64,000 nt of DNA from assembly GCA_015499995.1 (NCBI GenBank), contig JADNRV010000172.1, forward strand, positions 44,149-108,148. Direction: 5' to 3'. Positions 9,508 to 20,189 of the stretch are shown piece by piece (the first letter of the stretch is position 1; the number at the start of each line of letters is the position of its first letter). The DNA is from Flammula alnicola. Taxonomy: Eukaryota > Basidiomycota > Agaricomycetes > Agaricales > Strophariaceae. Both the position numbers and the translations under genes were made by a program. The notes beneath the pieces are model-generated. The model did no database searches. It had not been told where the DNA came from and saw only the letters and a program-made list of their open reading frames with translations.

Positions 9508-12005
9508 TCACGCAATACCTGGAATTGATCGGTACTGCGGAATTGGAGCGCATGATCTCGTAAATACTCTGCAGTATGGGGCACCTCTGAAGCCTTTGGC
9601 AGAATTAATGGAAGAAATTGCAAGGCCACTTGTTCTGAGTGAAGGGATTTCTCCGACGGTGAAATTGAATCGGTGTCTGAACTGCAGCACAAGTAACGAC
9701 ATGTGTAACTTAATATCTCTAATTCCACAGCAAGAAATGGACACGTACATTGGAACGCTAAACAAGAACCGGGCCATCCTATGCGCCAGCACCGCGTACT
9801 TGTTCCCGTCAACGCAGTCAGCTCCTGCTCGCCGTGCGTCTAAAAGGAAGTCGTTGATTAGACTCAAGTCGCGTGTTCTGGAAAATTGCCCTGGTTTGCC
9901 CAATCTGCTCGAGTTTCGAAAGCGAAAGAGCTGCTGATCGGCCCACTCTACGGTATAAATTTGGTCGGGCGTCATGTTGAAGGTCAATATGTCAAATAAC
10001 TTGTCTTCATTTGTATTAAAGAATCCAGCGAATGTCAGGGCCGCAGACAGAGGTCCCCGAAAACTTGGCGGATATTTTGAAAATTGGGATCGCAGCCAAC
10101 CATTATAACGGTTGAAATAATGCTGATGGAGCTCGTTCCTGGGATCTAAATCATGCTACAATGTCAAAGAAGTCAATACTTCATCCGATTTTATTACAAG
10201 ACCACCCACCTCGCCCACCAGCCAGTCCAGGAACGTCTGGAAATATCGAAGAACGACATCCCACTCATACATTTCGACCTCATTTGTAAGACATTGCTCA
10301 AAATTGAAGCCATACAAGTCGTTCAAAAGCTCCTGAGTAAGGCGCGACCTTATACAGTGGCCCACAATGTACTGAACGTCGTCTAACACAGCAATTCAAA
10401 TAACTGGCCGCGTCTTTGCCTTTAAATAAATGTCACGTACATTGCGACGATACTTTTAAAGGTGAATCAACTTTACTAGTCATGCATTTGGTTAGAAAAA
10501 AGACTCGACGTACCACCCGGGCTCCTGGAAATATGTTGCATACACTTCCTTGCGAGATACGCATGACCTGTCTCTGCATCGATAAAGAGATTGTTAGATC
10601 GTGAACGATCCAGGAGGAAGTCTCCGAGGGATGCATGGTATAACGATATTGCATCACGTTCATGTACCGGGAACTTGAGGATAGCGTGCAGGTCGCATAA
10701 AATGATACTCATATCCCCACGGCGGTAGCCAAGGTTATCCTCGATACCCGCTGGACTGATTCTTGGACTATTCATGTTCCAGGAACTAATCTGCCTTCGA
10801 GTCGGAAGCGCGAAATCGAGGAGGATGAATGTTAGTACCTCGAGCACTTTTTCGACGTTGTCAGCGGATAACAGAATTTGACGATAAAGAGTATCCAAGA
10901 CAGCAAAGGGTCTGTCGTCACTCGGATTTGACAGGCCGAGAACAACCCGTAACCTTTCTTCGGGTCGATGCCGGTGAGATTCGACGAATTTTGCAACGGT
11001 AGATGCATAGATAAACTGTCCAGAGGACTTCTCGACAAGATACCTAAGATCCTGTTCGCGGGGCCAATCGAGAGGTAGGTACATCCTCAAAGGGTGGTCG
11101 GTTCTGATCTCACTGAACTTTGAGAGAAGAAAGACTCGTATGTCGTCACCTGGACGGTAGGTGTCGTCGAGTGCTAATCCTTCCATCATGGAGCGCAGGG
11201 TTTGGGAATTAAAGGCTTGTCGAATATCGAATTCGGGGCGGCTTGAAATTATGAAGGGCAAAGGAATAGATAAATGGTGTATCGAAGATGAGAGCGTGTT
11301 GAGGATGTGCCGCTGAGAGGGACCATGACCGCATTCATCCAATCCATCGATGATAATAACCATTGGCCGCGACCGCAGCCGGGCCATAACATCCTTCTTC
11401 TGGGTAGCACGGTTAAGGGGATTGACTATGAGCTCCTGCATCTGGGTAGCGAGGGATCGAGTATAAATAGAAGGGTCTCTATCTATCGCTTCCCCAACGT
11501 AAGTGCGCAGCTCTGGAATGAGGATGCAAAGTTGGTAGGAGAGCGTTGAGATGAGAAATTTATCATCATTTCTTCCGGGCGCTGCGCGCGAGAAGAAGAA
11601 GCTGGCGACAAGGATACCGGCTTGATAGCACATCTCTGCGATGGTCTGTGCTATGGCAGATTTCCCAGATCCGGCTGGGCCATATAGCCAGATGAAAAGA
11701 CGACGATTCCCGGGATCCTTGAGCCAATTCATGAGTTTGTTCAGAATGACCTTGCGGGTACCAGGGTGACACTTGGGGGGATCGTATCGCTCAGCAGAAT
11801 TGTGGAAAGCGCCGGGGGTAATGTTCTGAAGCAATTTTTCCCAAGCTAATATCGACCTTTCGACGAGCATCATTTACGAGCAGTTGAATCACGCACCTTT
11901 TTCACGAGGATCAACCCCCATCATGTGGGAGTATTGGCTAATATGATGATAATTCTCGACAAATGTTCCGCCCGTAATCAGGATGTTGCGAGAGTTGGAA
12001 AGCAT
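9508..12005 (-). CDS. NACHT-domain STAND NTPase, NLR-like (copy 1, divergent)
   Basis: A sensor-type ATPase. The first exon starts at ATG 12005 (MLSNSRNILITGGTFVENYH) and joins through a GTGCGT donor to an acceptor near 11845. The NACHT domain follows with Walker A GPAGSGKSAIAQTIAEMC (near residue 85), Walker B MVIIIDGLDECGH, a sensor-like FIISSRPEFDIR and KSSGQFIYASTVAKF. The large exon ends near 10525. Minus-strand coding then continues in at least two more exons (near 10385-10190, YIVGHCIRSRLTQELLNDLY; near 10140-9810, NELHQHYFNRYNGWLRSQFS, and on to MARFLF); I join these because their order, spacing and strand fit, but the splice chain between 10530 and 10385 is not proven. It is clearly diverged from the three plus-strand copies downstream, and its C-terminal region differs from theirs. 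Confidence 0.8.
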
Positions 12006-13403
12006 GGCGGTTCTATAGGTTCAAGATCATAGATTTGACCTGATTTGACCAAGGAAAGGAATGCAGTTAACTCCAGATATGTCAGTGATTACTGGGGTAG
12101 TGCACGTGGATGATAAACGGACCGCTGTACTTAACAGGTGAAGAATATCTAACTAGGCCGTCGTGATTCGTGAAATACGAACAGCTAAATTGATGAACGA
12201 CGGAACGATGATTTGTTAAAGTCGCAGCCAAGCACAACCAAGCACCGGGCCGCACAACCGAACAAGGGTAATTCCCAACATTATCGATCTGTTGGTCTTT
12301 CTCACTCGCGGGCATCTCCCACCTCCATTGTTTCCACAGGTTAACCAACCTCTAAGTTCACCTCGGACTTCTGTCGTAACTTCTTCTCCTGCTGAAGTGA
12401 TCGATTTGACGTCGGACGGCCGCAACTTGGTCGTAACTTGGTCTGCATCACCTTCACACTGGGACTCCGGAGTTCTCGATGACATTGTTGGACGATGCGT
12501 TATAAAAGGTACACTGAATGGTGAAAGGATAAAGAGGATTGAATTTGCGTGGTGTGTTCGTTCGTTCGGTACGTTCGTGCTTGATTTCATCTCATTTCAT
12601 TCTGTGCTCAATTCATACTGATTCATATTTATTTTCATCAGGCTCCATTGATTGGTTCGCGCCTGCACTCATGGATATTGCGAATGTCGCGGCGTCATAG
12701 TCAACTTCCTCTACTCCTTTGGATCTTCACATCTCCATCTATGTTACTTGCTTGTGCAACCCAGAAGCCGTACTCCTGATACCCACCTGCGACGTCACTA
12801 TCATCCGACCATCTTTATACTGTGTGTTGCGCGATTTAAGTAATCCTCGCAAACCAGTCTCAAGGCGAGCTGCCGACAACCCGTCCAACCTCTGATGAAT
12901 CAAAAAAATCGACATCGATGGTCCAGGATAATGACATCGAGGTCGTAGATTTTGACGTGAACGTAAACGTCCGCTCGAAATTGCCATCTGTGGAAGATGG
13001 AGGAGGGCTATCCGTTTGTGCGAGTGGTCCTGGGGGTCGGATTAGGGAGGCTGCGAACGCCGTCGCCGGGATACAGATGTCGGGATGAGGAGGAGAGTTA
13101 GGCGGAGTTGGACTGCACACGAAGATATTCTCTCTGAACGGCGAATATCAGCTTTATTTTGTATGTATCATATATGTCATGTAATATAAATCACCTGCTC
13201 TCAGCTTTATCCGTGCTTCAGGATAGGGCGACTGTCAAACATAAAAGATACAAAAACACGAAATACCTTGACGTGGTGAGATAAGATAAGATTAGCCAAA
13301 TTAGGGAACTGTTCGGGTGAGTTGAGTTTCCACTCCACAGTCCTACTCCAGAACAAAGAAATCTCAAAGACAATTCGAACACATACCTGGACGACGATGA
13401 AAA
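12006..13403. other. Intergenic between NACHT copy 1 and F-box gene
   Basis: Open frames here (12292-12621 plus; 12216-12590 minus; 12860-13120 minus, proline/serine-rich) overlap one another and show no domain. The plus frame contains VIDLTSD, which would suit a SUMO-interacting motif, but there is no other support for a gene. The region probably holds the divergent promoters of the flanking genes. Confidence 0.45.
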
Positions 13404-15682
13404 ATGCAGCTGCTCAACCTACCCCCAGAGCTCATCGTACAAATCCTCTACAAACTTCCTCCATCTGACCTCCTTGCATGCCAGCTCACGAACAAATACC
13501 TCAGCACCATCATTGGAGAATCTGTGGTTTTACAATACAATCTCGCTCTAACCATGGCCAAGGCCGAAGATAATCCCTGCTCCTACGTCAGAAAAGCTCA
13601 GGTCACTTCACTCCACCGAGGAAGCATGGGCGTATTTCACGACGTCGGTATACCATATTGGTGACACGAAATCAGTCTGGAGTCTATGACTTGACGGTGG
13701 GGTGTATTTGCTGAGCGACATGGGGCGTACTGGCCTCCGTTACCTGAAGCTTCCAGGCAGGGAAGGGGAAGACGCGACGTGGAAGGATGTCAACGCGGGA
13801 AAGATGATCGTAGACATCGGTCTTTGCGTATACGAACACGACTTAATGGCCCTCGTCATGAGGTGAGGTTTCATCGCTCTTGACCCTCTCGAAGTCATAC
13901 TAAAGGTTTTTGTACTGCTCGTCAGGGACACGCAGGCTTACCGACGACGTTCGACATAGAGATCGACCTTCTCGAACTCTCAACAAAGAAACCCCATCCG
14001 CAGGCGCAAAAGAACCCAATATGTCATGAACCCGCCTTGGGACAAACTTGCTGTTGCAACTGAGATCGTTGGGAAGCACCTCGTTCTTTTCCTTTGTTAC
14101 AACAACGCCAATCGATCAGACGATCGCGTTTTCGCTTACGAGTGGCAGTCGAGTACTCTCAAAACCGTGCGTCCTAGTTTTCTAATATTGGCTCCATACT
14201 TCTGACTCTTTAACCGTTGTAGACCTTTCACGCTCCACATCGAAGCTACTCAGGCCTCATATTCCTCAATGAAGAACTCATCTTGCTACCGAACATGGGC
14301 ACAAACAGCTCTCTCGATATTTTCCGCATCCCCAAAAAACCCACTCTCGACTCTCTTGAACAGATCCTTATACTACGACTGCCCGTACTCGCGGATGGGC
14401 GCATCTTGAGTGGAATATCCTGTCGCGCAGAACCCAACCCCATCAGTGCAGAGTCGTATCCAATGATGAAGCAACGGACGAAATCTCGCCAGCATGCAGG
14501 AGCTGATGCCGGGAATCCAGACGATCTCTTTCCACAAAAAGGGTTCCTGATGAAGACTGAAGACGCGATCTGCCTTTTCGAGCTGCGGATTCACGTTTTA
14601 CAATTGGTCATGTTGGCTGGCGGAGGACTCCATATAAACTTCCAATTTCGGCATCGGTTCACGTTCGTGGTGCATCGGAGGGCACTATTGGACGTCGTTT
14701 CCAAGTTTTGCGATAACGGAACACCTACGGAGACTCTGGACGGCCCTCTGCGCCCGTCGTCGTCAGAAGCGATGGGGCAAACTCGTATCGGCGCAGAAGG
14801 ACCTGCAACGGCCACTACACGTCAGGCTCAAAGCGAAAATGCGGAAGGCTTTCCTGAATTGATCCAAACAGCTCGATGGGCGCAGTGGGGCCCTCCCATT
14901 ACCCGCTGGTTCAATTCTGACTCCATTGCTACCCATTGGATTACCACCACTGCAGGTCAGCGCTGCGTCCGGATGCCAAACAACCCACGCGAGGATGGCG
15001 ACCGTTACTTCGTACTCGATTTCAACCCAGAAAACGTCAAAAAGATGGCGAAGTGGTTGAAAACTCAGCCTTCTAGTACGGTACCCGAGGACGGTGCGAA
15101 AGAAAGGTTCCATGACGCCGAGAACGGTGGGCGAGAAGACATAGACGATTTCGAGCAGCTTTCTAATGTTTTCGTGGACGAACATATGGAGACAGAAGAG
15201 CAGGAAGAGGAGGCATTCATCACACCTGACGACGCCAACGCATCTTCCATGTCGACTCGGGCTCTCTCAACCGCGCAGGTCATCGACGCCGAATCAGAAA
15301 ACGAATCTGACGAATGGGTAGACGCTGAATCTGAAGTATCCTCCGTCGCAGACGAGCAGGAAGCTCTAGCCTCCGACGACCCTTTCGACAACGTGCCACC
15401 CTCAGAGTTATGGTGTGCCACCGAACCTGGGCAGGTTGGTTCCGCAGAATCGTTTGCGGTACCTGTGTTGAGCGCATTGCCGTACGTGGCCTGTGCATCT
15501 ATAGGAAAGTACAAGTTTGATGGTGTCCTGCTGGACGAGGAGCGAGTTATAGGGGTACACGTGAGTTTTCGTTCGTCCTGGGCCGTGATATTCGTTAATA
15601 ATAACTCTTACTTCTTGCCTTTGATTCGTAGACTTATGCTACCGGCAACATTGAACAAAACGATACACATCATTTTGGATGA
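13404..15682 (+). pseudogene. F-box family protein, disrupted
   Basis: Starts with an F-box (MQLLNLPPELIVQILYKLPP, then DLLACQLTNKYL) that would link to Skp1 in an SCF ubiquitin ligase. The rest matches the order of a common Agaricomycete F-box family of about 500-600 residues: STEEAWAYF, SGVYDL, GLRYLKLPG, IVDIGLCVYEHDL, SGLIFLNEELILLPN, ISCRAEPNP, FTFVVHRRALL, WAQWGPPITRWF, ITTTAGQR and VLDFNPENVKK. An acidic insert (about 15130-15390) follows. The large exon 14220-15558 is clean and splices (GTGAGT, then CGTAG) to a short last exon ending TGA 15682. But the 5' part changes frame at about 13588, 13643, 13698 and 14010 with no intron to explain it. Either the gene is decaying or the assembly has clustered indels. 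Confidence 0.72.
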
Positions 15683-15920
15683 CTCTCGATTGACACATAT
15701 GAGTTGTATGTACCAATTCATCCGGCTACTCGAGATCATGTAAATTACTAGCTCCTTAGCCTTCTGGCCATTCTTTTCATTGCTTCTCTACAACGCCGAC
15801 ATATTCGCACTAGAATTCTAGTCTACTTATCGCTGCTGCTCTTTCTTTCTGTTATGACATGACCACATTCAATACGGTACATGACTTTAAACAAAGACCT
15901 TGTCAGGAGCACAGCATTTG

Positions 15921-17416
15921 TCAGGCGACGTAAAACTTGGAAGACTCCAAAAGATAAATATCAATCCTACAAATATCTGGCAGAAGAACCGAATTCACTT
16001 TCTTGACGCAGTTCTGTTCCTCACCCGCGTCACCCATTGGCAAGCCAATGCAAGCATAACGGAGGAAGGCACAAGGGCCTACGAGTCCAGGTTTCCCGGA
16101 CGAGGTTCCTGGTACAAGCAAGTGATAACGTGCCATGTCATTTCGTTGTCGAATCATGGAAAGTGTGTTGTTTATGTCGACAGAGCCCAACTTGAGCTCC
16201 TGTAAATGAGGAAGGATCTCGCCTGTCGCAATATTTTCGATGGTCGTTGCGTGGAGGTACATCCCGCACGGCAAGTGCAAAATGCGTAGGTTTCTGAGAG
16301 CCAGGAAGTATGTTTCCAACGGATGACGTGACCTGGCGCGCTTCTGCCGGACGTCATACTTTAGTTTGAAAGGCGGGAATGGCGAAGGAAAGGGCGGACC
16401 AAGTTCAGCGATTTTTAACGTCTGCAACGTTTGTGTGGAATAAGCCAGTGTGTTCAGACACACATCCATGATGTCGAAATGTTCTCGGTATTCGTCACTG
16501 AAGTTATGATCAAATGGCGAAGAACTGGGAAGCGAAGAAGGCTGAACAGCCGTTGGTCGAGGCTCGCATCATGGAGGTTGAGTTGGAGGGCTTGAAGACA
16601 TGGCATATAAACTGTACCGCCCAGCCTGGGTAAGAGGAGAGCATGAGGCTTGCGTTCGAATATTATGTGGAAAACCCCTTCAATGAGGGAGTGGGCTGTA
16701 CGACGCATTATCCATGTGAAAACGTTTGGCGGTATGATGATCCCGCCTAGATTGAGGGTCAGCAACTGATTCCATGGCAGGCTGCAGTCGATGGGGTGCC
16801 AGTGGATGCGAATATTGTCAAGAAAGCGTAGATGGAATTGGCGAATTCGGGGCGACGACTGAATCGGTGTCTGATTCGGGAGGAACGAAGAAAGACGAGT
16901 TGAGAATTTGGCGATAAACGCGACGTCCAAAAATTCGAGTGAATTGAAAGTCCTTCCTCCAAGGTTCAGAAACGCGTCCATATCTTCTTCAGTGCAAATA
17001 AGGCACCTGAGAGCTCTAACACGGGTGATGTTCGGAAGGATGATGGACTTCATAATGCTGATTCTGCCGCGCCCAAACACCATGTCCTCGTGTCGGGTCG
17101 GCCTTGTGTCGACTCCAAACAGAGCGAATGGATTGCGTACGAAATCGAGGTACAGCAGATTATTTCCACTTCGTCGCAGGCACGCCTCCGACATCTGGAG
17201 GAGTTGTGAAGTGTTGCTGAAGGGACCGTACAAAAAAGCGATGCGATCCCAGAAGGATGGTGTGGACACGAGGATATTTCGCCACTTCGCGCAAGTGTGA
17301 CCAAGGACGCGTCTCGGTTCGGTGGGTGGCGGGGGTAGTATCACCGGCTCGGACACAGAAATTTCGAGAATGCGGCGTACAACAGCATCTGGGAAACTCT
17401 GGATGGAAACGCTCAT
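15921..17416 (-). CDS. F-box-like, LRR-type protein, one frameshift
   Basis: Starts at ATG 17416 with an F-box-like segment (SFPDAVVRRILEISV, then LGHTCAKWRNILVSTPSFWD), the usual opening of the largest Agaricomycete F-box family. The rest is leucine-rich with repeats of the form LxxLxLNL: LLTLNLGGIIIPP, LQALQLNLHDASLDQRLFSL, FPVLRHLIITS, LQTLKIAEL, LRNLRILHLPCG and LQELKLGSVDI. Together they fit a substrate-binding solenoid of about 490 residues. Reading passes from one frame to another at about 16500 (LRHLIITS in one, SDEYREHFDIMDVCLNTLAY in the next). No intron of workable size fits, so a single-base indel is likely. It is convergent with the F-box gene at 13404, about 240 bases apart, but of another subfamily. 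Confidence 0.7.
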
Positions 17417-18470
17417 CGTGTATGGCGGGGTTGGGTGAATTTGGCGACGGGTGACCTATCAGATTGCTGGGTGTCGACGTTGTTGTTGTTCTTTGAGAAT
17501 TGGGCGAAGAAAAGTACAGGGAAAAGGTGAACAAAGACGAATAGAATGTTGTTGACGTGTCCTATTTTATTTCTAAACAAGAACACCAGTAAGTCGCTTA
17601 ATGATAGAACGGACCACAGAATATGAACTTACCGCCTGATAGCGACTGAGAGGGACAATTTTCCTTCGAACGGAGAGAGGAGAGGGCTTTTTAGGGTGGT
17701 AAAGAAACGAGCAAAAAACCTGCGCCGTGAGGGTTGTGGCTGTTTGTTTCAGAAACCTTATTTTGAGGAAGGTCAAATTGAAAAGACCCCCAAATGGTTT
17801 CATCCACCCTGCCACTCTTCAAAATGGCGAAAACCTGCCCCAAATACCAGTTTTCTCACACACGATGCCCCAAGGCGAGCCAATAGTATCCCTTCCCGAT
17901 GTATTGAGTGCTTTGTGGCTTTTTATTTACATAAACGTGGCCGTGGCATGGAATAATCCAAAGGTACCTCCAATCCGCCACTGAGAAAAGGGATTCTGCT
18001 TGAGAGTTTGAGGTAATATACACGATGGATCCATTGGCGATGTTAAGCATCAGAAGTATAATGTACGCGTCAGTAAATAGAGGTTTTGGTGGGTTCGGCG
18101 TACTCAAAAATTTCCTGATTACTTGGTACCGGACACCTGGTTTTAAACAAAGTCTCCGGAAAGGAGGGTTGGGCAGTGTACGTATTGAGGTAAAGGAATG
18201 AAGCGGACTACATTTTTTGATCCCTCCGTGGCCAAGAGAGCTCATTACTTGCGACACCGTACTTTATAAGGTTCTGGCAATGAGGGACATACACCGGAAT
18301 TCGCCGAACTTCACTGACGCATATGGTAGGAAGCCGAACAGGCCAACAGGATTCGAATACGCCACCGATCCATACTGTTATAGTCACCATCGAGAACGGC
18401 TACCACGGAGGATAATAAATATTGCCCAGACGACTTCAGCATTTAACTTCGAAAGTTACGCAGCCACAGA
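17417..18470. other. Intergenic, no gene recognised
   Basis: Contains overlapping short frames on both strands (for example 17856-18257 minus and 18217-18612 plus), with no domain signature. The N-terminal two thirds expected for the peroxygenase relic that follows could not be found here. Confidence 0.5.
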
Positions 18471-18474
18471 ACTG

Positions 18475-18875
18475 AACTTTGGCAACACCACCCCATCGAC
18501 TTTTTCGTCGATGGCCATCAGGCGGATGGCCAGCTCGATCTCAATGTCACACGCGGTTTCTTCCAGAACAGCAGCATGCCGCCCGACTTCATCCGTGCCA
18601 ACCAATCCATGAGCGGCGATGGTAACCAAGTCGTGGCTGCCGCTCATCCCACTGAAGTTTGAACCTGGTCGAAATGTCGGCGGCGTTGACCCCACCTCAG
18701 CTGATTTCTCGACGCAGTGTCTACTATACACGAACTTCGTCAATCAAACTATTAGGGGACTGCACCCTAACGCGACTGGAGTGTTGCGTGAGGCCCTGAA
18801 CATTAATTTGAACTTATTTTTCCAGTGCATAAACGGCTCGGGCTGCACCCAAACCTTTCCCACGGTCAGAATTAA
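18475..18875 (+). pseudogene. Unspecific peroxygenase (heme-thiolate), 3' relic
   Basis: Translation in three successive frames gives the C-terminal half of a secreted heme-thiolate peroxygenase: PIDFFVDGHQADGQLDLNV, RGFFQNSSMPPDFIRA, VVAAAHPTE, PGRNVGG, DPTSADFS, CLLYTNFVNQTI, LREALNINLNLFF and GCTQTFP. The same blocks, in the same order, occur in known peroxygenases of Agrocybe/Cyclocybe type. Frame breaks occur near 18493 (one base missing) and near 18657, where GAAGTTTGAA looks like a 7-base insertion. The N-terminal half, with the PCP heme-thiolate ligand and the magnesium-binding EGD motif, is absent, as is the segment usual between PGRNVG and DPTS. It cannot encode an enzyme. Intact members oxyfunctionalise alkanes and aromatics outside the cell. 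Confidence 0.8.
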
Positions 18876-18879
18876 AGAC

Positions 18880-20189
18880 ATCACGACATGTATTCTTGGG
18901 AAGGAAGATCAGATAAGAACTTATTAAGTATGCAGGATATGTGAAATCAACACCTTTGATTAAGCAGTATTTCCCGAATGATCTACATATTACAGGTTTT
19001 CTCAATAAGATGTCTCTTAGTGGGTTCTACAGCCATTTTAGAATTCGTGCCCGAATGGACAGCGTAACTATCGGACCAAGTATGGAACTTATTTCCGAAA
19101 GCGGAGCATGGAATTTAGGCGGGCCCAGCCGGACTCTGGGACTAAGTAGTGGCGGACTTCCAAAGGCAGTTTGCGACTTGCCTTCCTTTTCATCTTGCTC
19201 GAACTGTCAAGACGTGACCCATTTGCGGGAAATCGACGAATACCACAGATTTACCGGTGCATGGGATCCTCGTACGACCGCCCAGATGCAATGTGTGGCG
19301 TGACTAGTTGACTGAGCATGATCTCTGGTTCAGGAAGTGATATGAGCATTCTTATTCTCCAGCACGGAAGACGCAACCGATGAAGGAATACCATATAAAT
19401 ACTAAAAGCTCTCCCATCTATTCTGTCATGTCTCTAACTCCACATTGAATCCTGGCAACGTCTCAGAGAACAGTTACCCAAAAAACTGAGGAGGCTTTCC
19501 TTGACTGACCTCGGATTTTTGGCGTCACTTGAAATCTACTACCGACCTCAAAGGACCTCTGCACCCACATTTCTCCCCCTCAATCGAGAACTTGAAGGCT
19601 TGGATTCAACAAAAGGGACCTTCTGAAACTTTCCTCAATTTCCTCACGGACATACTAGGATCTACGTCAGAAGCCTTTCTTCTACACCTATTTCCCCGCC
19701 GAGACGAAGGATCCATAATTATGTGGAGGTCGGTGCGGCGATCCCGGTCCCATTGCGGAATTTGATTGAAGTCAAAATCCCACGAATCCTCGGTGGGCGG
19801 CCCGCCACTTGACTTTCACCATGCGTCTTGCTCACTCTGTCCACCTTCAAAGCTTCTGTATATACGTACCCCCGACCCCGTCTGCAACTCAAACTACGCC
19901 ACCCATAGTCCGCAGCTTGGGTATACGGTTTCCCTTAATCCATCCTCGAGTTCACCTTAAGCTTTCCACTTCTCGGATGCATAAACCCTCCGCTGGGGAG
20001 CGTTCTAGGTATACGAGAGACAAAGAACAAACAGGAGACAGGATCAGCTTTCGCGCTGCCGCCCTGATTCCATTTCGTCATGCATTCGACCACGGCTTTC
20101 TCCCCCAACCCCGCCGTTCTCCTTTCCTGAAGTTTTCAGATCTTGATTATATACCATCTTCATGGGAGATAACTGCACGCTCGGCAGTG
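18880..20189. other. Intergenic with unassigned frames
   Basis: Plus-strand frames at 18941-19303 (120 codons), 19529-19765 and 19809-20318 show no recognised motif and no consistent splice chain. The frame at 19529 (ENLKAWIQQKGPSETFLNFL) has ordinary coding composition and could be a fragment of an unknown gene. Confidence 0.4.

Noticed and set aside
9455..9937. Plus-strand frame of 160 codons over the end of NACHT copy 1
   Set aside because: The minus strand continues a coherent protein (ending MARFLF) from upstream exons; the plus frame has no recognised feature.
14763..15514. Long minus-strand open frames within the F-box exon
   Set aside because: They are serine-rich mirrors of the acidic plus-strand exon, without domains; the plus strand carries the recognised family blocks.
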